In this document: piece after piece, positions 37,391 through 49,536 of the stretch | Layout of the letters: every line of letters begins with the position of its first letter | Numbering within the stretch: position 1 is the first letter of the stretch | Source of the DNA: Arachis hypogaea | Taxonomy: Eukaryota > Streptophyta > Magnoliopsida > Fabales > Fabaceae | NCBI RefSeq assembly: GCF_003086295.3 | Contig: NC_092047.1 | Span: forward strand, 117,778,449 to 117,842,448 | Reading direction: 5' to 3' | DNA length: 64,000 nucleotides | Translations under genes and position numbers: made by a program | The notes under the pieces: model-generated | Seen by the model: the letters and a program-made list of their open reading frames with translations, nothing else | Databases searched by the model: none | Told to the model about the DNA's origin: nothing

Positions 37391-39514
37391 AATATTTAAA
37401 TTCTTCCTATATTAATAGTTATTGTGTCTATAAAATTTTTATAATATTTAAAATATATAATTAGAATTAAAATCATATTTTGTTATTATTTGACAATATT
37501 TTTTAATTTAATAATTTTTATTGCTTAGTTAAAAATATTATTAAATAATAAAAAATATAACTTTAACTTTAGCTCTATTTTTTAAATATTGCAATTTTAT
37601 GGGTGTCATAAAATACATCATATTATATATTATCGATTATGTTACATGTATTTAAAATTAGACATTAAAACCAGTCATTAATAAAAAAAATATATATTAA
37701 AATATAAATATACATTGAAATAAATTTAATCACACATATATTTATATATAGATATCTTGGTGATTAATTTTAGTATACAAATAATATTTTTGATATATTA
37801 TTATATTCATAGGCATGAAAAGTGGGATGATAGGTTCAATCTTTACCACCTTTACCTTTAATATGTCAAATTAAATAGGGACCCATACAAGATTAAGATA
37901 ACTTTATATAATTAATTTAGTGACTATAATAATTCAACGAATAAAATTGAATCCAACATATAATAAAAAGAAGAAATGAAATATTCTTATTAATCTATAG
38001 TGAAAGTTGGAGAAGATGCATTCGTGGAATGAAAAGGAGGCAGTATGCGTGATTAGCCACAAAGAAATAAAGTTATATATATTATGCCTAACAAATATTC
38101 CAAAAAGATTAAGAATGAGACACATAATTACTGTGGCAAGGATTAAAAAACCAATGAACATATATAGAGACCATAAAAGAATGACACATTGACACACTCT
38201 TTAAAATTTATGCATATGTCTCTCAAATATCTTCCAAAAGGTAAAGATAAAAGGATATAACTTATGTCCCTCTACTATTGGAGTTTTGCTTCAACATTTA
38301 TCATGAAAATGGATTTTCCCTTATTATTATTATTATTATTAAGAATGTGTCCAAACAATAATATTTTTTATTTTTTTCAAAGATAATAAGTTTTATATAT
38401 TGTAACGGCTGCTTCCATCGTCTAAAATAAAAAAAAAATCGTTACAAGAGATTTTCAATATCTTTTTATCTTCGGTTTCGTTGATTTTTTTTTAATTCTT
38501 ATCCTTCTTTGCAAAAAGATAAGAAAAAGTATCGATTTCTGAAGATATATATCTTTTTTTTTTTGCTCAGTTCTTGTCGTTATATTTCATTAATTATTAA
38601 AAAACAAAATAAAAAGATATCTAAAAATAAGACATCATAATAAATATTTATCCAATAGCGTATGGTCAAAAATTAAGAAGAATCTTAAAAAAAATAAGTC
38701 AAATCGAATGAAACTAATAACTTTTTTCAGGGAGACGACAAATTAAGATAAAATTATTTAGATTTCACAGAACAACTCGACAAAACTTGTAAGAATAGTA
38801 AGTAGAACTTTTAAAGATTATTTTTAGCATTACTCCACATTTGATTACTAATTTATGAAAAAAAATGAAACAAAAATTAATCTATGTCAAATATAAATAA
38901 ATAAAAACAAAACTCTAAATTGAAAATAACATTAAATTATTAAAAAAAAAAAAGCTTTTGATCACATCAACAACTATATATCTTCTCATGATGCAATGAC
39001 TAAAGTCTAAAACTCCTTAACTTTGAGTTTTCAAATTCATAATGCATGCTGAGAGTGAGATCTTTTTAAAGACTTTGACTTTGAGAGAGTGTTTTAAATT
39101 CTAGAAGACACAACAATAGATATTGGAGTATTGATCATAACACAAAATAATAAAGCAAGCTTCATACGTGTTCCATATTTTATGACCACTCAAATTAGGA
39201 GTGTGGTCTGCCACTTTATGAAATGTGTTGTTTAACTTCTCCATAACCAATCATGACACATCCTTGTGGATGTATACATAAAGTTTTAATATGTGAACCT
39301 TAGTGTTCTTCCATCTCCTTTCAACTTAATTAGTCAAACCCTATCATGTCATATTTCTATCACAACAAAATAGGGTTTCATTTAGTTTCACATCTAATAA
39401 TGTTACTTATTAAGACCTCTCATCACTTCTCTATGCCACTCAATAACTTTGTGGTTCGTATAGTAATAATAGTGATAATGGATGATTATAATGAGGGAAA
39501 AATTTTAAGTATAC

Positions 39515-39645
39515 CGAGAACATTAGTGTTCCAGTACAGTTGTTTTAATAGTTGATTTCAATTAATATATATTATATATATTTTTTATAATTCAGATCAA
39601 TGATTAAAACAACTAGAACATCGGTGTTTCCAGTACATTTAAAAC
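39515..39645. repeat. Small foldback repeat, relative of 37.3 kb
   Basis: Outer motifs GTGTTCCAGTACAGTTGTTT and GGTGTTTCCAGTACATTT surround inner inverted arms (TTTTAATAGTTGATTTCAAT opposite ATCAATGATTAAAACAACT). It is interspersed and non-coding. Confidence 0.4.
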
Positions 39646-39705
39646 TCTTCCTATAATGAGTATATTCTATAAAATTACTTATATAAAAAATTAAATTATA
39701 AAAAA

Positions 39706-39865
39706 TATAAATAAGGTGAAAACTCAGGTGAAGTCGACTTCACATGAAGTTGATACCTGAAAGTCGTTGGATGAAAATTTAGTCAAATCAGTCAAATCAT
39801 CTAACGGCTCTCAGATATCAACTTCACGTGAAGTCGACTTCACCTGAGTTTTCACCCATAAATAA
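39706..39865. mobile_element. Short Mutator-like MITE with 9-bp TSD, copy 1
   Basis: A 142-bp near-perfect hairpin (39715-39856) starts GGTGAAAACTCAGGTGAAGT and ends with its inverted complement. The flanks TATAAATAA and CATAAATAA form a 9-bp duplication with one mismatch. A second copy lies at 63.5 kb with a perfect 9-bp duplication. Non-coding. Confidence 0.8.
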
Positions 39866-41044
39866 TTATATTTTTAATATTTCTTCTTCTTAAATAATTT
39901 TTTGTCTCTTTGTTATATATTCCCTAAATCATTTATAGGTCCTTTTTTTTTCTTCTTCTTGTTATGCTTTATTTATATATGCTGAAATTTTTTTTTGAAT
40001 TAGTAAAAATTAAATATTAAACTTTTTTATCATAAAAACTCCTAATAATTTAAGTTGATAAAAAAATACAAATAAATAATAATTATATTTTTAATTATTA
40101 CCTACATTTAATTATATAAAAATAAAACTATTAATTTGAATGTTGAAATATCTTTCACATATATATCTTTCGATCTTACTATTACATATATGATCAAAGA
40201 TCTTATGCCGACCAAAGACCTTTTATCACTTTTTAATTTATATATTTCTTTTCAATGTGTACAATATTTGAACTATATATAACTTTTAGATAAAGAAAAA
40301 AATTGATTACCTATTGTCTTCGAATTTATATATAATGTATTTTATTACGTAAAAATTTGAATAAAAATTAAATTAAAAATTATATTAAAAACATAATTAT
40401 TTATGTATCTTTGTTTATCAGTTAAAAATTTAAAAAAATAATTTTATAATATAATATCAGATTTTTTAAAACTTAAAAATTTAGAGTTTAATTTTATTTG
40501 TTTTATCCTAAAAAAAAGAATTTTATTTCAGTATAAAAAATTGTTATATAAAAAAATATATTAGTAATATAAATAATACTCATATTATTTTTTTATCAAT
40601 TTAAATTTTTAGAAAAAATGATGTGATTTCATGTCAGACAATTTTCACTTGTAATTTACAAAGAGTGAAAAGTTATTAAACATGGGCATGATTATTATGA
40701 TTGTTCTGATACACATGGATGTTGGGTTTGATGAGCATATGGCAATGAATTGATAGACCAACAATTTTATGGGAAGAGAAAAAGGAATTTGTCTTCAAAT
40801 TGGAAAGCATAGTTTCTGGGATTCCTTCACAAACTCCATAGGATGAAAAAAACAAAGTGGGAACGTGTGGACCTCTCTCTATATATCCCACTTAGCAAAA
40901 TCTATCATTATGTTCTTTGCATTTCAATTAATTTGATGCTCAATAACCTCTACCTTATAATAATTTAATTTTAAAATTAATAATGAAAATAAATAATATA
41001 TATGGCAAATTCTTAACTCCAAATAAATGACACACATAAGGTAG

Positions 41045-41231
41045 TGTAAAGTCCCACATCGGTTGGGGAGGGGAACGAAGCATGCCTTATAAGGGTGTGG
41101 ATACCTCTTCTTAGCATGATGCATTTTGACAAGTGAGTGTGGGGGGCTTCAGTTATCATCCCTATCGTCAAAGGCAAAACCGTGAGGTTTTGTGTGCCAA
41201 AGCGGACAATATCGTGCTAGCGGGTGGTCTG
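41045..41231 (+). mobile_element. Truncated TRIM LTR
   Basis: It begins TGTAAAGTCCCACATCGGTT and contains CCTTATAAGGGTGTGG and AAAGCGGACAATATCGTGCT then AGCGGG. This is the widely repeated plant terminal-repeat-in-miniature (TRIM) LTR sequence as I know it. The usual 3' end (a GGGCTGTTACA-type terminus) is missing: at about 41231 the sequence passes straight into the interior of a MITE. No second LTR is present. Confidence 0.75.
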
Positions 41232-41521
41232 TACTAAATTTTCTGTTTCTATCCTCAAAATTTCAGTATTTCAGTACCTCTAAAAAGTAGGGACATAGGG
41301 GACTAAAATTTTAATAACATTTTATACCTAAAGTACCCTCATTTCAATTAATTAATTTTAATTTTACTCTTTGTACAAATTAAAATAGTTTCATCCTTAT
41401 TTTAATTTTTGTCTCTCACTTTGTACTAAACAGAATACTGAAATTTATTTCAATCTCTGTCTCTTAGTCTTTGTCTTTCAGTCTCAGTCTTTTCGTTTCT
41501 GTCTCTCCATCAAACGATACC
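41232..41521. repeat. Tourist-like MITE, copy 2, left end missing
   Basis: It shares TTCAGTATTTCAGTACCTCT, AAAAGTAGGGACA and the terminal GTCTCTCCATCAAACGATAC with copies at 2.6 and 46.9 kb, in inverted orientation to copy 1. The right end is followed by TAA. The left terminus is absent at the junction with the TRIM LTR. Confidence 0.65.
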
Positions 41522-42124
41522 TAAGTGTATATATATATTGATACATACATACCTTATAATAATTTTAGAAAATGAATGTGTGGTTCTTGTGAACAATATC
41601 AATACAGGTTACGTAACAATATATTGAAAGCTAAAGCCAAAAAAAAATCAAAAGTTTAGGGAGTGAGTGAATGAATGAAATTGAAAAGTCATGAAAATAA
41701 TGCCCATAATATATAATATATGCTTTGGTTCCTTAGCTTATTGGTTAATTGAATGGGCCATATAAATAATGTATAGCCACAAGAATATTTTGTTACATAT
41801 ATACACTGATCCTATTCTCTATTCTAACTTTGGTGTGTACCTTTCAATTCAAATTGTTTAATTGGTGTTCCGTTTGGTGGTGTTATTATTGGTGGTTTTC
41901 ATGACTTTGTAGTGAATAATAATGATACCATAATGGTGTCCACTATTTATTATATTTGTTTATTTATTTATATGATATTTAATTTTATGCTTGTTAATGA
42001 GAACCAATGTTTCAATGATGGGTATATATATGTGTTTTATCAACAAATTAATAATATCAATAATAAACCTATCTAACTATTTAAAGAAAGGTACATGAGC
42101 TAGCAACCATTTATTTTTTTTAGA

Positions 42125-42252
42125 AATATTTGATAACAAAAAAAATTTAACTAAAAATAGTTTAAATTTATTTTATTTAACCTTCATTAATTGTTGTTAG
42201 AATTAATAAATAATAAAAAATAAATTTAAACTATTTGGACTGATTTTTTATT
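42125..42252. repeat. Small foldback MITE
   Basis: TAGTTTAAATTTATTTTATT is mirrored by AATAAATTTAAACTATTTGG around a TTGTTGTTAGAATT centre. It belongs with the palindromic copies near 23.0, 58.5 and 62.1 kb. Confidence 0.5.
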
Positions 42253-43490
42253 GTATTCCTAACTAATATTACTGTCATTTTTCATAATTTGATAAGTTAC
42301 AAAATAATAACTTGCCAAAATAGGAAGTAATTCACATCTTAATAAACTAATTAGTAATTTCTTGTTAATTAATGAATAATAAACTCTATATTAATTTTTT
42401 TTTAATGATTGATGATACCCAAATAACAAATAACTAATACAATATCATCATTTAAGTAGAACTTTCTCAAAACCTTTTTTTTAATTATATGAATTGATAA
42501 ATGAAATAATTAAACCTCCCATAATTAATTGATATTATTTAACAAAATCGTATGAATTGATAAATGAAATAATTAAAATGCGATAGATTCTATGATTATG
42601 TATTTTAAAAATAATATACAATATATCATAAAATTTCTAATAATTCAAAATTTTAAAGAATATTTTCAATATTATCTCAAATTGAAGTCATGCTAGCTGA
42701 TGATGCATTACTACTGTGCATATTTATTTATATAATAATGATTAATTTGGATTATTGAACCGAACCAATTACCTTTTTTTTGGGAATGATGCAATGCTTA
42801 ATTAATTTGATAGAATTTATAAGTAACATTTTTTTATATTCTCTTATTGAAATTTCCAATTCTAGGTTGTTGGGTTGGCAAAATTATTCTCCAGCTAGGG
42901 TTTGACTGTCTAATTTGCATGGTTGGCATGGTTTGGAAGAATAATATAATAGAACATCCATTTTTTTTAAAACACTACATGGCTTGTCCTATTGGATTAT
43001 CAATATTGGCTTTTTCTTTATAATTTATTTTTATTCTTTTTTTTTTTTGTATTTTGTATTTTGTTTTCTGGCTGCCCTTAAACTTTGTCCCTTTCTCTTA
43101 GATTATTGGGTTGTGTTCTTATTTGGTTTTTCAGATATCATTAGTGGGTGTTGCTTTCAACGGCTTCCACATTTTAAATTAACTTGAACCTAACGCAACG
43201 TGTGCTTATAGCCCTGGTCCATGGATTATTATTTGAACTTTAATTTGAAGCCATGCATATATATAGTAGTTTATGTGCATGCCTCAAGATTTTTACTTAA
43301 ACTAAATATAAGTAATTAATAATTAATGTTACATACTATTTTAAATGTTATTGAAATATTAAAGATTTTGGCAATTTAATTACGTGATAAACAAACAAAT
43401 GGATATCTTTTTTTTTTTTTAATTTTAATTAATGTATGTTATTGTTAGCTGTTGATATAAATAATACATGATTTTATGAGTTTTGAATCA

Positions 43491-43850
43491 GTGCTACAAG
43501 AAAAACATGATTTTATGTAATTTTTAAGGATTTTGTGGTGGTTTTAAACCACACTAAATAAAATTGTGATATTTAAACCAACTTGGGTCAGCTCACTCGT
43601 CCGCTTAAATAAGTATTGGGAGTTTAAACCCCGCCTTGTGCATGCAGTAACTCATTGACTAGTGACAGACCCTTAAATGGAACTTAGATCTGCGACGGAT
43701 TAGTCCTTAACCTATTGGATTTAGGGATACCGTTTGGGTAAACCAAAAAATAAAATTGTGATATTTGGTAGATTACCGTTCTTAAAGCGTGCAAAAAATT
43801 TTGTGGCCATTTTTAACAAGAGTTGGTATAACCGCTATTAAATAAGTAAT
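43491..43850. mobile_element. CACTA-like remnant interrupted by a SINE
   Basis: GTGCTACAAGAAAAA at the left edge resembles the CACTACAAGAAAA terminus of CACTA elements. The following GGATTTTGTGGTGG-type sequence continues after the SINE insertion (43559-43766). The right terminus is not clear. Non-coding. Confidence 0.4.
43559..43766 (+). mobile_element. tRNA-derived SINE with 16-bp TSD
   Basis: A perfect direct repeat TAAAATTGTGATATTT (43559-43574 and 43751-43766) brackets a 176-bp body. The body has a box-A-like part CAGCTCACTCGTCC, a box-B-like GAGTTTAAACCCCG and a conserved tail region (CTGCGACGGATTAGTCCTTA), ending in AAAAAA. Direct repeats of this length with an A-rich 3' end are diagnostic of LINE-mobilised retroposons. 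Confidence 0.85.
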
Positions 43851-44376
43851 TAATGCAAATTAAACACTATATGGTGGTGATAAAAAAAAATTTAATACAT
43901 GAATTAATTACATAACGATATATATTGACATGTAAGCGAAGATTACTATACAAATAAATTTATATTTTTAATTTTATAACTTATGCATTCAAATTGGTAT
44001 TCGAAAAATTTTAGATTGAGAATTTTATTTTTTAACACATTTTTGTTCTCTAAAATCATTGGTCTTTGTGCTGTTTTAAAAAGAGACTATCTTTTTTAAT
44101 AATTATATTTTTGAAGCTTAATTATTTTATAATAAAATTAGTTAAAAACTTATTTATCTTATGCATATTAAAATTTTAATTGAAATCAATAAAGAGATTA
44201 ATTTGTCTGATAAAAATAATTTTTGAAGACTTTATTTTAGCAAATAAAAAAATGTATTAAAAACTAAAGTATTTATCTAAAATTTGTTGAAAATCAAATG
44301 TTTATTCCATAAGTTTTATCTTAAATTCTCAATAATATTATTGAACCAAAAGTTTTTAGAATATTTAGTAAAACAA

Positions 44377-44379
<3 letters not shown>

Positions 44380-44467
<88 letters not shown>
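44380..44467. repeat. (GA)n microsatellite
   Basis: This is an uninterrupted run of about 44 GA units. The apparent Arg-Glu open frame across it is an artefact. Confidence 0.97.
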
Positions 44468-44471
<4 letters not shown>

Positions 44472-45673
44472 ATACTTGATATTGTCCTTATGATGAGCTA
44501 ATCAACTTTTAATACAATTTTAAATTTCAATTTTGATGATGATGATCAACTGCCTTATTAGTTTTGCCCTACTCTTCTATATATATGTTTCTTGGTTTAT
44601 ATTCTTTTAGCCAATCTACTTTTTATAGCAACATTTTGTCCTCAATCATTATATTGTTTCTTTAATTTAGTATGATCCTTCAGTTAATTAATTCAATTAA
44701 AACTGAATCGTATAAATTGATGCATATCTCTTAGCCTCACAAGATTTTGGGGTACTAATGAAGATTTTATTGTTAGCAGTTTCCTTCAAAGAATATGTTC
44801 CTTTCTTTAATTAGTCAAAGCAACAATCCCTCCTAACATCTCTGATTTATTCCATTGGCACCTTTATTTCCATGGCTACTTGCATATACATATATAGACT
44901 TCAAATGTAGGGCAAAGGAATAAAGTGACTAAAAGGATAAATAATTGAGTATATATCAATTTTATAGGTTCTCATCAAAATTAGGTATTTAGCATTGAAG
45001 TGACTCAATCTAAATTAGAAAAAAAAAAAGGTATCTTCTATGTATCCATACTTAAATAATACGTACAAAAGTACTTATACTTTAGGCCAATAATCTTTTT
45101 GTTAACGTGACAAGTTTTTTTCATTGTTAATTAATTAAAGATAATCTTACTAAAATAAATTTGTATTACTGATCAATAGAAAAAAAATACAAAAAAAAAA
45201 AAAGAGATATAATTTATTTTTTATTTTTAAAATTTTTATAATTATATTTTTTATTATTATATATTTTTTTTTAAAAATTTATAAACAAAATAAAAAAATA
45301 TTAAATTTTTATACTTTATTTTAATTTATTATCAAACAATATATAAAAACAAAATTTTTATATTTTTGTATCTTATTTTTTAGTGTTCTATTTTATCTTA
45401 TTTTCCGAAACAAACACAATAATTTATGTAATGATCATCATATACGTAACTTTTAATTTGCTTTAGAATTTTGGCATATATATGCAGTTATTTTATTATT
45501 TCTTTTACTTTTCTCCGCTTAATTAGATTACGTAAATGATAGATCCACATAGATTAAGAAATTAAAGAATTTTGACAAATGTTGCAGTGCCGTCTCGAAT
45601 CTGCAGCAGGTTAGTGAGGTTAATTAAGCTCAACCTGATTCTAACAAAATTAATTTGAAAAAAGAAAAAAACT

Positions 45674-45876
45674 AATTACATATATCAATATTTTTTTTTT
45701 TTTACACTCGAACCCGCAACCTCTTATTTGAGTATAGGGAGACTATGCCATTTGAGCTATTACTCATTGGCAAAAATTTGGAAAGATATGTGACTCGAAC
45801 CCGCGATCTCTTAATTGAGTATGGGAAGTCTATGCTATTTGAGCTATTACTCATTGGCAATTACATATATCAATAT
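45674..45876 (-). mobile_element. Dimeric tRNA-like SINE with 18-bp TSD
   Basis: A perfect 18-bp duplication (AATTACATATATCAATAT, at 45674-45691 and 45859-45876) brackets 167 bp. On the minus strand the body consists of two tandem tRNA-like units, each with AGTAATAGCTCAAAT (box-A-like) and GCGGGTTCGAGT (box-B). They are separated by a short linker, and the second is followed by a 14-base A-tail. The plus-strand open frame through it is an artefact. Confidence 0.85.
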
Positions 45877-46427
45877 ATGCGTCCAAAACTAATAATTGAA
45901 ATGGATTATCCGAATCATGTTATTATATATAAAAAAAAAACTATATATTATTAGAGATATATAATAAATTTATTATTATTTAAATTTAAAATTTACGATT
46001 TAGATTTTATATTATTTAATATTTTATTATTATTCTATAAATTACAATTATAATATTTTTTATTTAGATTTATATTACAAGCAATTTATCTATATATAAT
46101 AAATTATGATATTGTTCAATCGATTTTTCTTTTAAAGTAATATTTTTATCAAAAACATTTTATAATTAACGCCAAAATTTACACCATATATACATAACAT
46201 CTTTCAAAAGAAATTTCAGTCTCTTCTGATAATCAATTGTCCTAAGAACAAGTAACGAATTTTAAGTTAATTATCTTCGTCATTACCAAACCAGAAAAAA
46301 TCCACTAGATAGTGTTGTCGGGTAGGTCAAAAATTAAATTAATTGATTAATGTTGATGACAGCTTAGAGATTAACCCACAATAGAAAATATTAGGTGCTT
46401 AACTTTATTTATTTATTTTTATTGCCA

Positions 46428-46500
46428 TAGTGATATAGACTCACACATTGGTGGGAGAGTAGTGCTTCACCCTAAACCTATATAAGACAAAGAAAATGCT
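46428..46500. repeat. Possible LTR/TRIM fragment
   Basis: CTCACACATTGGTGGGAGAG and then CCTAAACCTATATAAG resemble the start of plant TRIM/LTR sequences (CCCACATTGGTTGGGAGAG and TATATAAG). It is a short piece with no termini. Confidence 0.25.
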
Positions 46501-46888
46501 CCAAAAATATCAATGCTTGTAAATTAAAAAACCATACATATATATGATTATCCAATATTTTAATAAAATGAACAAAAAGTTAACTATTTGGACGGAAAGC
46601 TCAATCTACATTGAAAAGTTAGACGGCTTATTTTATAACATGACGACAAATTAGGGTTAGGAAGTAGGAACATATAATAACAAACAAGTTTCTTTAAAAA
46701 AAAAATTCATTTCATTAATCATTTAAGAGTTTACCTAATTAATTTTCTTTAAGGATGTAAAATTATTTTACATACATTATTAACGAACGTCGTCCAATCA
46801 AATTTAACAATTTATAAAAATATGTATGTATTAATTTATTAGTCAAATTTTTAAATAACATTTGAATTCAGTATGAATTAATCTCTAA

Positions 46889-47263
46889 GACTGCGTTTAG
46901 AAAAAAGATAGATACTGAGAGATTGAGAGTGAGAGACAAAATTAAGTCTCTGTATCGTATTTGGTGTAAAATAAATTGAGAGTGAGTTATATTTAGTTTA
47001 AAATAAATATGGTGATTGAGAGGTAAATTTAAAATTTAGAAAGTTAAAGGAGAGTATTTTATTTTAAGAAAAAATATTATTAAAACTTCAGTCTCCATTA
47101 TCAAAAATTTCAGTCTTCTATGTTTTCACTTTCCGAAAATACTGAAAGAATTAAAATTGTGTGTTTCGAAACCGAAATATTAGTTTCAGTTTCTAACCAC
47201 CAAATACAATACTAAGTCTTAGTCTTCTAATTTCAATTCCAATCTCTAAAAACAAACACTATC
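46889..47263. mobile_element. Tourist-like MITE, copy 3
   Basis: The element runs from GACTGCGTTTAG to AACAAACACTATC with TAA on both sides (46886-46888 and 47264-47266). Inside are the AGTCTCTGTATCGTATTTGG and CTTCAGTCTCCATTATC blocks shared with copies 1 and 2. A 3-bp TAA duplication fits PIF/Harbinger-type MITEs. Confidence 0.65.
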
Positions 47264-47816
47264 TAATAGCATATATATAAAGAAAAAGTTAAATAATTAT
47301 TAAATAATTATCATTTGTTTATAGTAGTGGTTAGTTCAAATTAGAAGCATTTGTTGCAGTTTGAACGGATAATACTATGATCCTATCAATGACATCCCCA
47401 CAGGATTTCTTAGTCATACCTGGCTGTTCCTTTTTGTCTTTTGATAATTAGTACATTCACATTGTCCAAAAAATATAATATTATATATAATTTTTCTATT
47501 TTTGATCAATTGAGACAGGAAATTTACATAATTAGTTAATAGTATTATATTTAATCATATCATCAAATATAAATTAGTATGGAGTTTTATTTGAAAATTT
47601 GAATATTAGTATATAATAATGAAAGATATAATTATTTGATTGTGCCATTTATAGCTATATATATTAACATCTTCTAGAGCTGGGATTGTATTATAATAAT
47701 TTAGATTTTTGTTTATATATATAGCTTTTATAATTTGTTAGAAAAATGTTCATGTATTGTAGATTTTTGGAAAAATAAGTTAAATATGCACTTGATTTTA
47801 ATATGATATTATAATA

Positions 47817-48237
47817 TATATTTAAGGGTTAAGTATGATTTTAATTTATAAGATATAGGTCGAATTTTTTTTTTGTCCCTAACATTTTTTTGCATACAAA
47901 AGGGTTCCTAAGGTTTAACTTAGTTTTAAATTTTTGGCGGCGGAAACGGAGGCAGAAGTAGATTGTGAATAGCTTCTTCTTCTTCTTCTCTTTTCCCTTC
48001 TTCTTTTTCTTCCATTCTCCTTTCGTAGGAGTAGAAATACTCTCCTTCTCTTATTTTATTTTATATTTTTTTATCATGGCTAATTTGGTCCAAAATTTTA
48101 AGATTTAAGTAAAAAAGACGATTTTAAAACTTAGTTTTAAACTTTAGGGACAATTTTGTATACAAAAAAGGTTGGGAACAAAAAAAATTTTCAACCTATA
48201 CTTTAGAGATTAAAATTGTACTTAACCTTATATTTAA
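47817..48237. mobile_element. Mutator-like foldback MITE with 9-bp TSD
   Basis: The element at 47826-48228 starts GGGTTAAGTATGATTTTAAT and ends with its inverted complement (TTAAAATTGTACTTAACCT). The arms extend about 110 bp. The 9-bp flank TATATTTAA is duplicated exactly (47817-47825 and 48229-48237). The centre holds a CTT-rich stretch. Non-coding. Confidence 0.78.
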
Positions 48238-48469
48238 TATATATTAATTAAGTCGATTACCTAAAAATGTTTATCGTTACAAATTTAATTTCTAAATATT
48301 CAATTGTATATAAATAAGGGAAGTATATAGAATGTATTAGAAGTCATTTATTAAATTTTGGATGATTCATAGTTATAGTGTATGAATGCAGGTTTATTTG
48401 GCAAAGAAAAATAAATAAAAAAAGTAATCCGATGCTATTTTATGAAAAAAAAAAAACCTTGATATTTTG

Positions 48470-48781
48470 ATAAATTTGTAACTCAATTATTCAAGAAAAA
48501 TTCGTTGATAAAATAAAAATTTATTACTGATGAAAAAAATTCGTCAAAAAATTTGATACTTTAGTCAAATCTATAAGTCAATTATAAAAAAAAATTTATT
48601 GACAAAAAAACAAAATTTGACTATAATTTACTCGCAGAAAAATTATTGGTAAAATATTACCAACAAATTTTTTTATCAATGTAGATATTTGTCGGTAAAT
48701 CCTTGATAAATAAAAATTTAGCGATAAAAGAAACAAAATATGTTGATCATTTTATCGATAATTTGTTATTTTTTTGTAATG
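48470..48781. repeat. CACTA-like non-autonomous remnant
   Basis: Repeated, partly inverted ATTCGTTGATAAA, TTGTCGGTAAAT and TTATCGATAA blocks end in TTTTTTTGTAATG, close to the inverted CACTACAAGAAAA terminus. The left end is unclear. Confidence 0.35.
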
Positions 48782-49536
48782 TTTGGTCTTATAATTAGTA
48801 ACCTTCAATTTATAAATGCTACCCAACTGTTTTTATCCATTGAAGTAACTTATTGGATTAATAAGATTAGAACTAATGAAATCTAAACTGTTATACTAAT
48901 TAGTTAATGAGTTATAATTAAAATGACATACATTTTTTATATTTACCTAAAAATTGTAAGTTTGAGTCTTACTCCTAATTAAAAAAAAAAAAAAAAAAAC
49001 CCTCTTGCACTAGCTAAAGAAATAAAAATGTTCTTCGCGGAGTTTGTTTACTTCCAAATGTGTGTATTCAAAATTCAAAAATGAAAAATCTATATTGGTT
49101 CCCTCACATAGAAGGTAGGGTAGTAGCAAGTAGCAACGGTTTGGACTGTCGTCACTATTAATCACTAAAAAAAATATCAATGTTACAAAAAAAACAAAGT
49201 TACAATATAAAATTATATTTATTAAAAAAAACCTCTTGTGACATTACTTTTGAATATTTTTATTCCGAAAGGCAAAGGGGTGAGTGATAATTTGTGAATT
49301 GTGATTGTATGTAGCTTTCTTTGGGTCCACCATAGACACGTTTTTTCCCTTTTGTTTGTGGCTACCATCCTTCATAGTTTCTCACCCGTTATTTTCAATG
49401 GTTTTCACTTTCCCCTTTTATTTAGTGCTAATGTGATTTTCTTCCCTTTTTTTCTGTGGACTTCACTATTTCATCATATTCTATTAATTACTAAAAAATA
49501 GACTAGCACTGCAGCTTTATTTGTAGAATTTTTTTA

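Noticed and set aside
44284..44493. Open frame with a long Arg-Glu repeat
   Set aside because: It is a translation of the (GA)n microsatellite, with no coding sequence on either side.
45692..45858. Functional tandem tRNA genes
   Set aside because: Box motifs are tRNA-like, but the unit cannot fold into a proper cloverleaf by eye, and it has an A-tail and TSDs, so it is a retroposon.
45745..45954. Plus-strand open frame with two similar halves
   Set aside because: It is a read-through of the two tRNA-like SINE units on the opposite strand.
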